The position numbers were made by a program, and so were the translations under genes. Shown piece by piece: positions 6,462-7,050 of a stretch of DNA of 7,050 nt (its first letter is position 1; each line of letters opens with the position of its first letter). The notes beneath the pieces are model-generated. The model was not told the DNA's origin. It ran no database searches and was given only the letters and a program-made list of their open reading frames with translations. Location of the stretch: positions 1-7,050 of the forward strand of contig CAIKYI010000012.1 in NCBI GenBank assembly GCA_903831545.1, read 5' to 3'. The DNA comes from an uncultured Methylobacter sp. GTDB taxonomy: Bacteria; Pseudomonadota; Gammaproteobacteria; Methylococcales; Methylomonadaceae.

Positions 6462-7050
6462 TTGAATACTCAAATTTATCTCGATTACGCTGCGACAACA
6501 CCCATGGCGCCCGAAGCGGCTAAAGCCATGGCGCAATGCTTAACCATGGACGGGGTTTTCGCTAACCCTGCGTCCTTGCAACATGGCTTTGGTGAAGTAG
6601 CTGATGCCTTAGTAGAGCAATCCCGCACTGACATCGCACAACTATTAAGTTGTAAAGCAAAAGATCTGATTTTTACCTCAGGCGCGACGGAATCCAATAA
6701 CCTGGCTTTTAAGGGAATTGCCTTAAGGTATAAAAGCAAGGGTAATCACATCATTACGTCAGCCAGCGAACATAAAGCGGTCTTGGATACCTGCAAATAC
6801 CTTGAGAGCATTGGTTTTAAAATTACTTATCTAAGACCCGATCATGAGGGTCGCATCAGTCTTGAACGTATTTTAGATGCGCTGACTGAAGAAACCATCC
6901 TTGTGTCCCTGATGCAAGTCAACAATGAGACAGGGTTTATCCAGAACATTCAACAAATCGCTCAAGCCCTAAAAGATAAAGACTTGTTTTTTCATGTTGA
7001 TGCTGCGCAAAGCGCTGGTAAGCTAACGATTGACCTGACACAAACCCCGA
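6462..7050 (+). CDS. iscS: IscS-type cysteine desulfurase, partial (N-terminal 196 residues)
   Basis: This is the start of a PLP-dependent cysteine desulfurase, which takes sulfur from L-cysteine for Fe-S clusters and thiolated tRNA in the cytoplasm; the window edge cuts the gene. Visible motifs are IYLDYAATTP (5-14), NPASLQHGFG (35-44), TSGATESNNLA (72-82), SEHKAVLDTC (102-111), MQVNNETG (151-158) and HVDAAQSAGK (178-187). Counted from the TTG at 6462, His104, Asn155, Asp180 and Gln183 fall at exactly the E. coli IscS numbers, which strongly supports this TTG start. No ATG or GTG in this frame lies between the preceding stop (6417-6419) and the conserved region, and no clear ribosome binding site is seen. 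The PLP lysine and the sulfur-carrying cysteine loop lie beyond the window. No iscR is upstream; a toxin remnant ends 23 bases before. It may therefore be a stand-alone IscS paralogue rather than the main isc operon gene. Confidence 0.9.
   Translation, partial: MNTQIYLDYAATTPMAPEAAKAMAQCLTMDGVFANPASLQHGFGEVADALVEQSRTDIAQLLSCKAKDLIFTSGATESNNLAFKGIALRYKSKGNHIITSASEHKAVLDTCKYLESIGFKITYLRPDHEGRISLERILDALTEETILVSLMQVNNETGFIQNIQQIAQALKDKDLFFHVDAAQSAGKLTIDLTQTP

Noticed and set aside
6452..6463. Inverted repeat AAAAC-CT-GTTTT before the desulfurase gene
   Set aside because: A two-base loop cannot form a normal hairpin, and the right arm overlaps the proposed TTG start.
6500..6550. Repeated CCATGG-containing words at the start of the desulfurase gene
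   Set aside because: They lie inside well-conserved codons of the protein and are short, so codon content explains them.

Overview
The window looks like part of a gammaproteobacterial chromosome of moderate GC content. The best evidence is the partial cysteine desulfurase at the right end, which matches Escherichia coli IscS residue for residue at the start and active site. The large c-di-GMP protein also has a domain style common in environmental Gammaproteobacteria. A Methylococcales-type host is a guess from the mix of small toxin-antitoxin genes and is not proven.

Left part (35-4587): a tight two-gene operon with a 1-base stop/start overlap. The first gene encodes a periplasmic PhnD-like substrate-binding lipoprotein with an inner-membrane retention signature. 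The second encodes a 1215-residue membrane protein with the order TM, Cache-like periplasmic domain, TM, HAMP, PAS, GAF, PAS, GGDEF, EAL, CZB. Both catalytic c-di-GMP domains and the GGDEF inhibitory site look intact, and a zinc-binding CZB domain closes the protein. The layout recalls the NspS/MbaA module of Vibrio cholerae, in which a binding protein reports a ligand to a GGDEF-EAL membrane protein. It is the most interesting system in the window.

Middle part (4588-6438): a low-density accessory region holding the remains of two toxin-antitoxin modules and one unrecognised small gene. After about 430 bases without a credible gene comes the 3' end of a ParD-like antitoxin that has lost its DNA-binding half. 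It overlaps a RelE/ParE-family toxin gene broken by an amber codon where the family normally has tyrosine. Next is an acidic 112-residue hypothetical protein, a 12-bp inverted repeat, and an AbrB-like antitoxin gene with a good ribosome binding site. The partner PIN toxin survives only as its first few codons, fused in frame to the antitoxin, and its last 40 or so codons in another frame; the middle is gone.

Right part (6462-7050): the first 196 codons of an IscS-type cysteine desulfurase, apparently starting at TTG, 23 bases after the toxin remnant and cut off by the window edge.

No rRNA, tRNA, CRISPR array or intact insertion sequence was seen.
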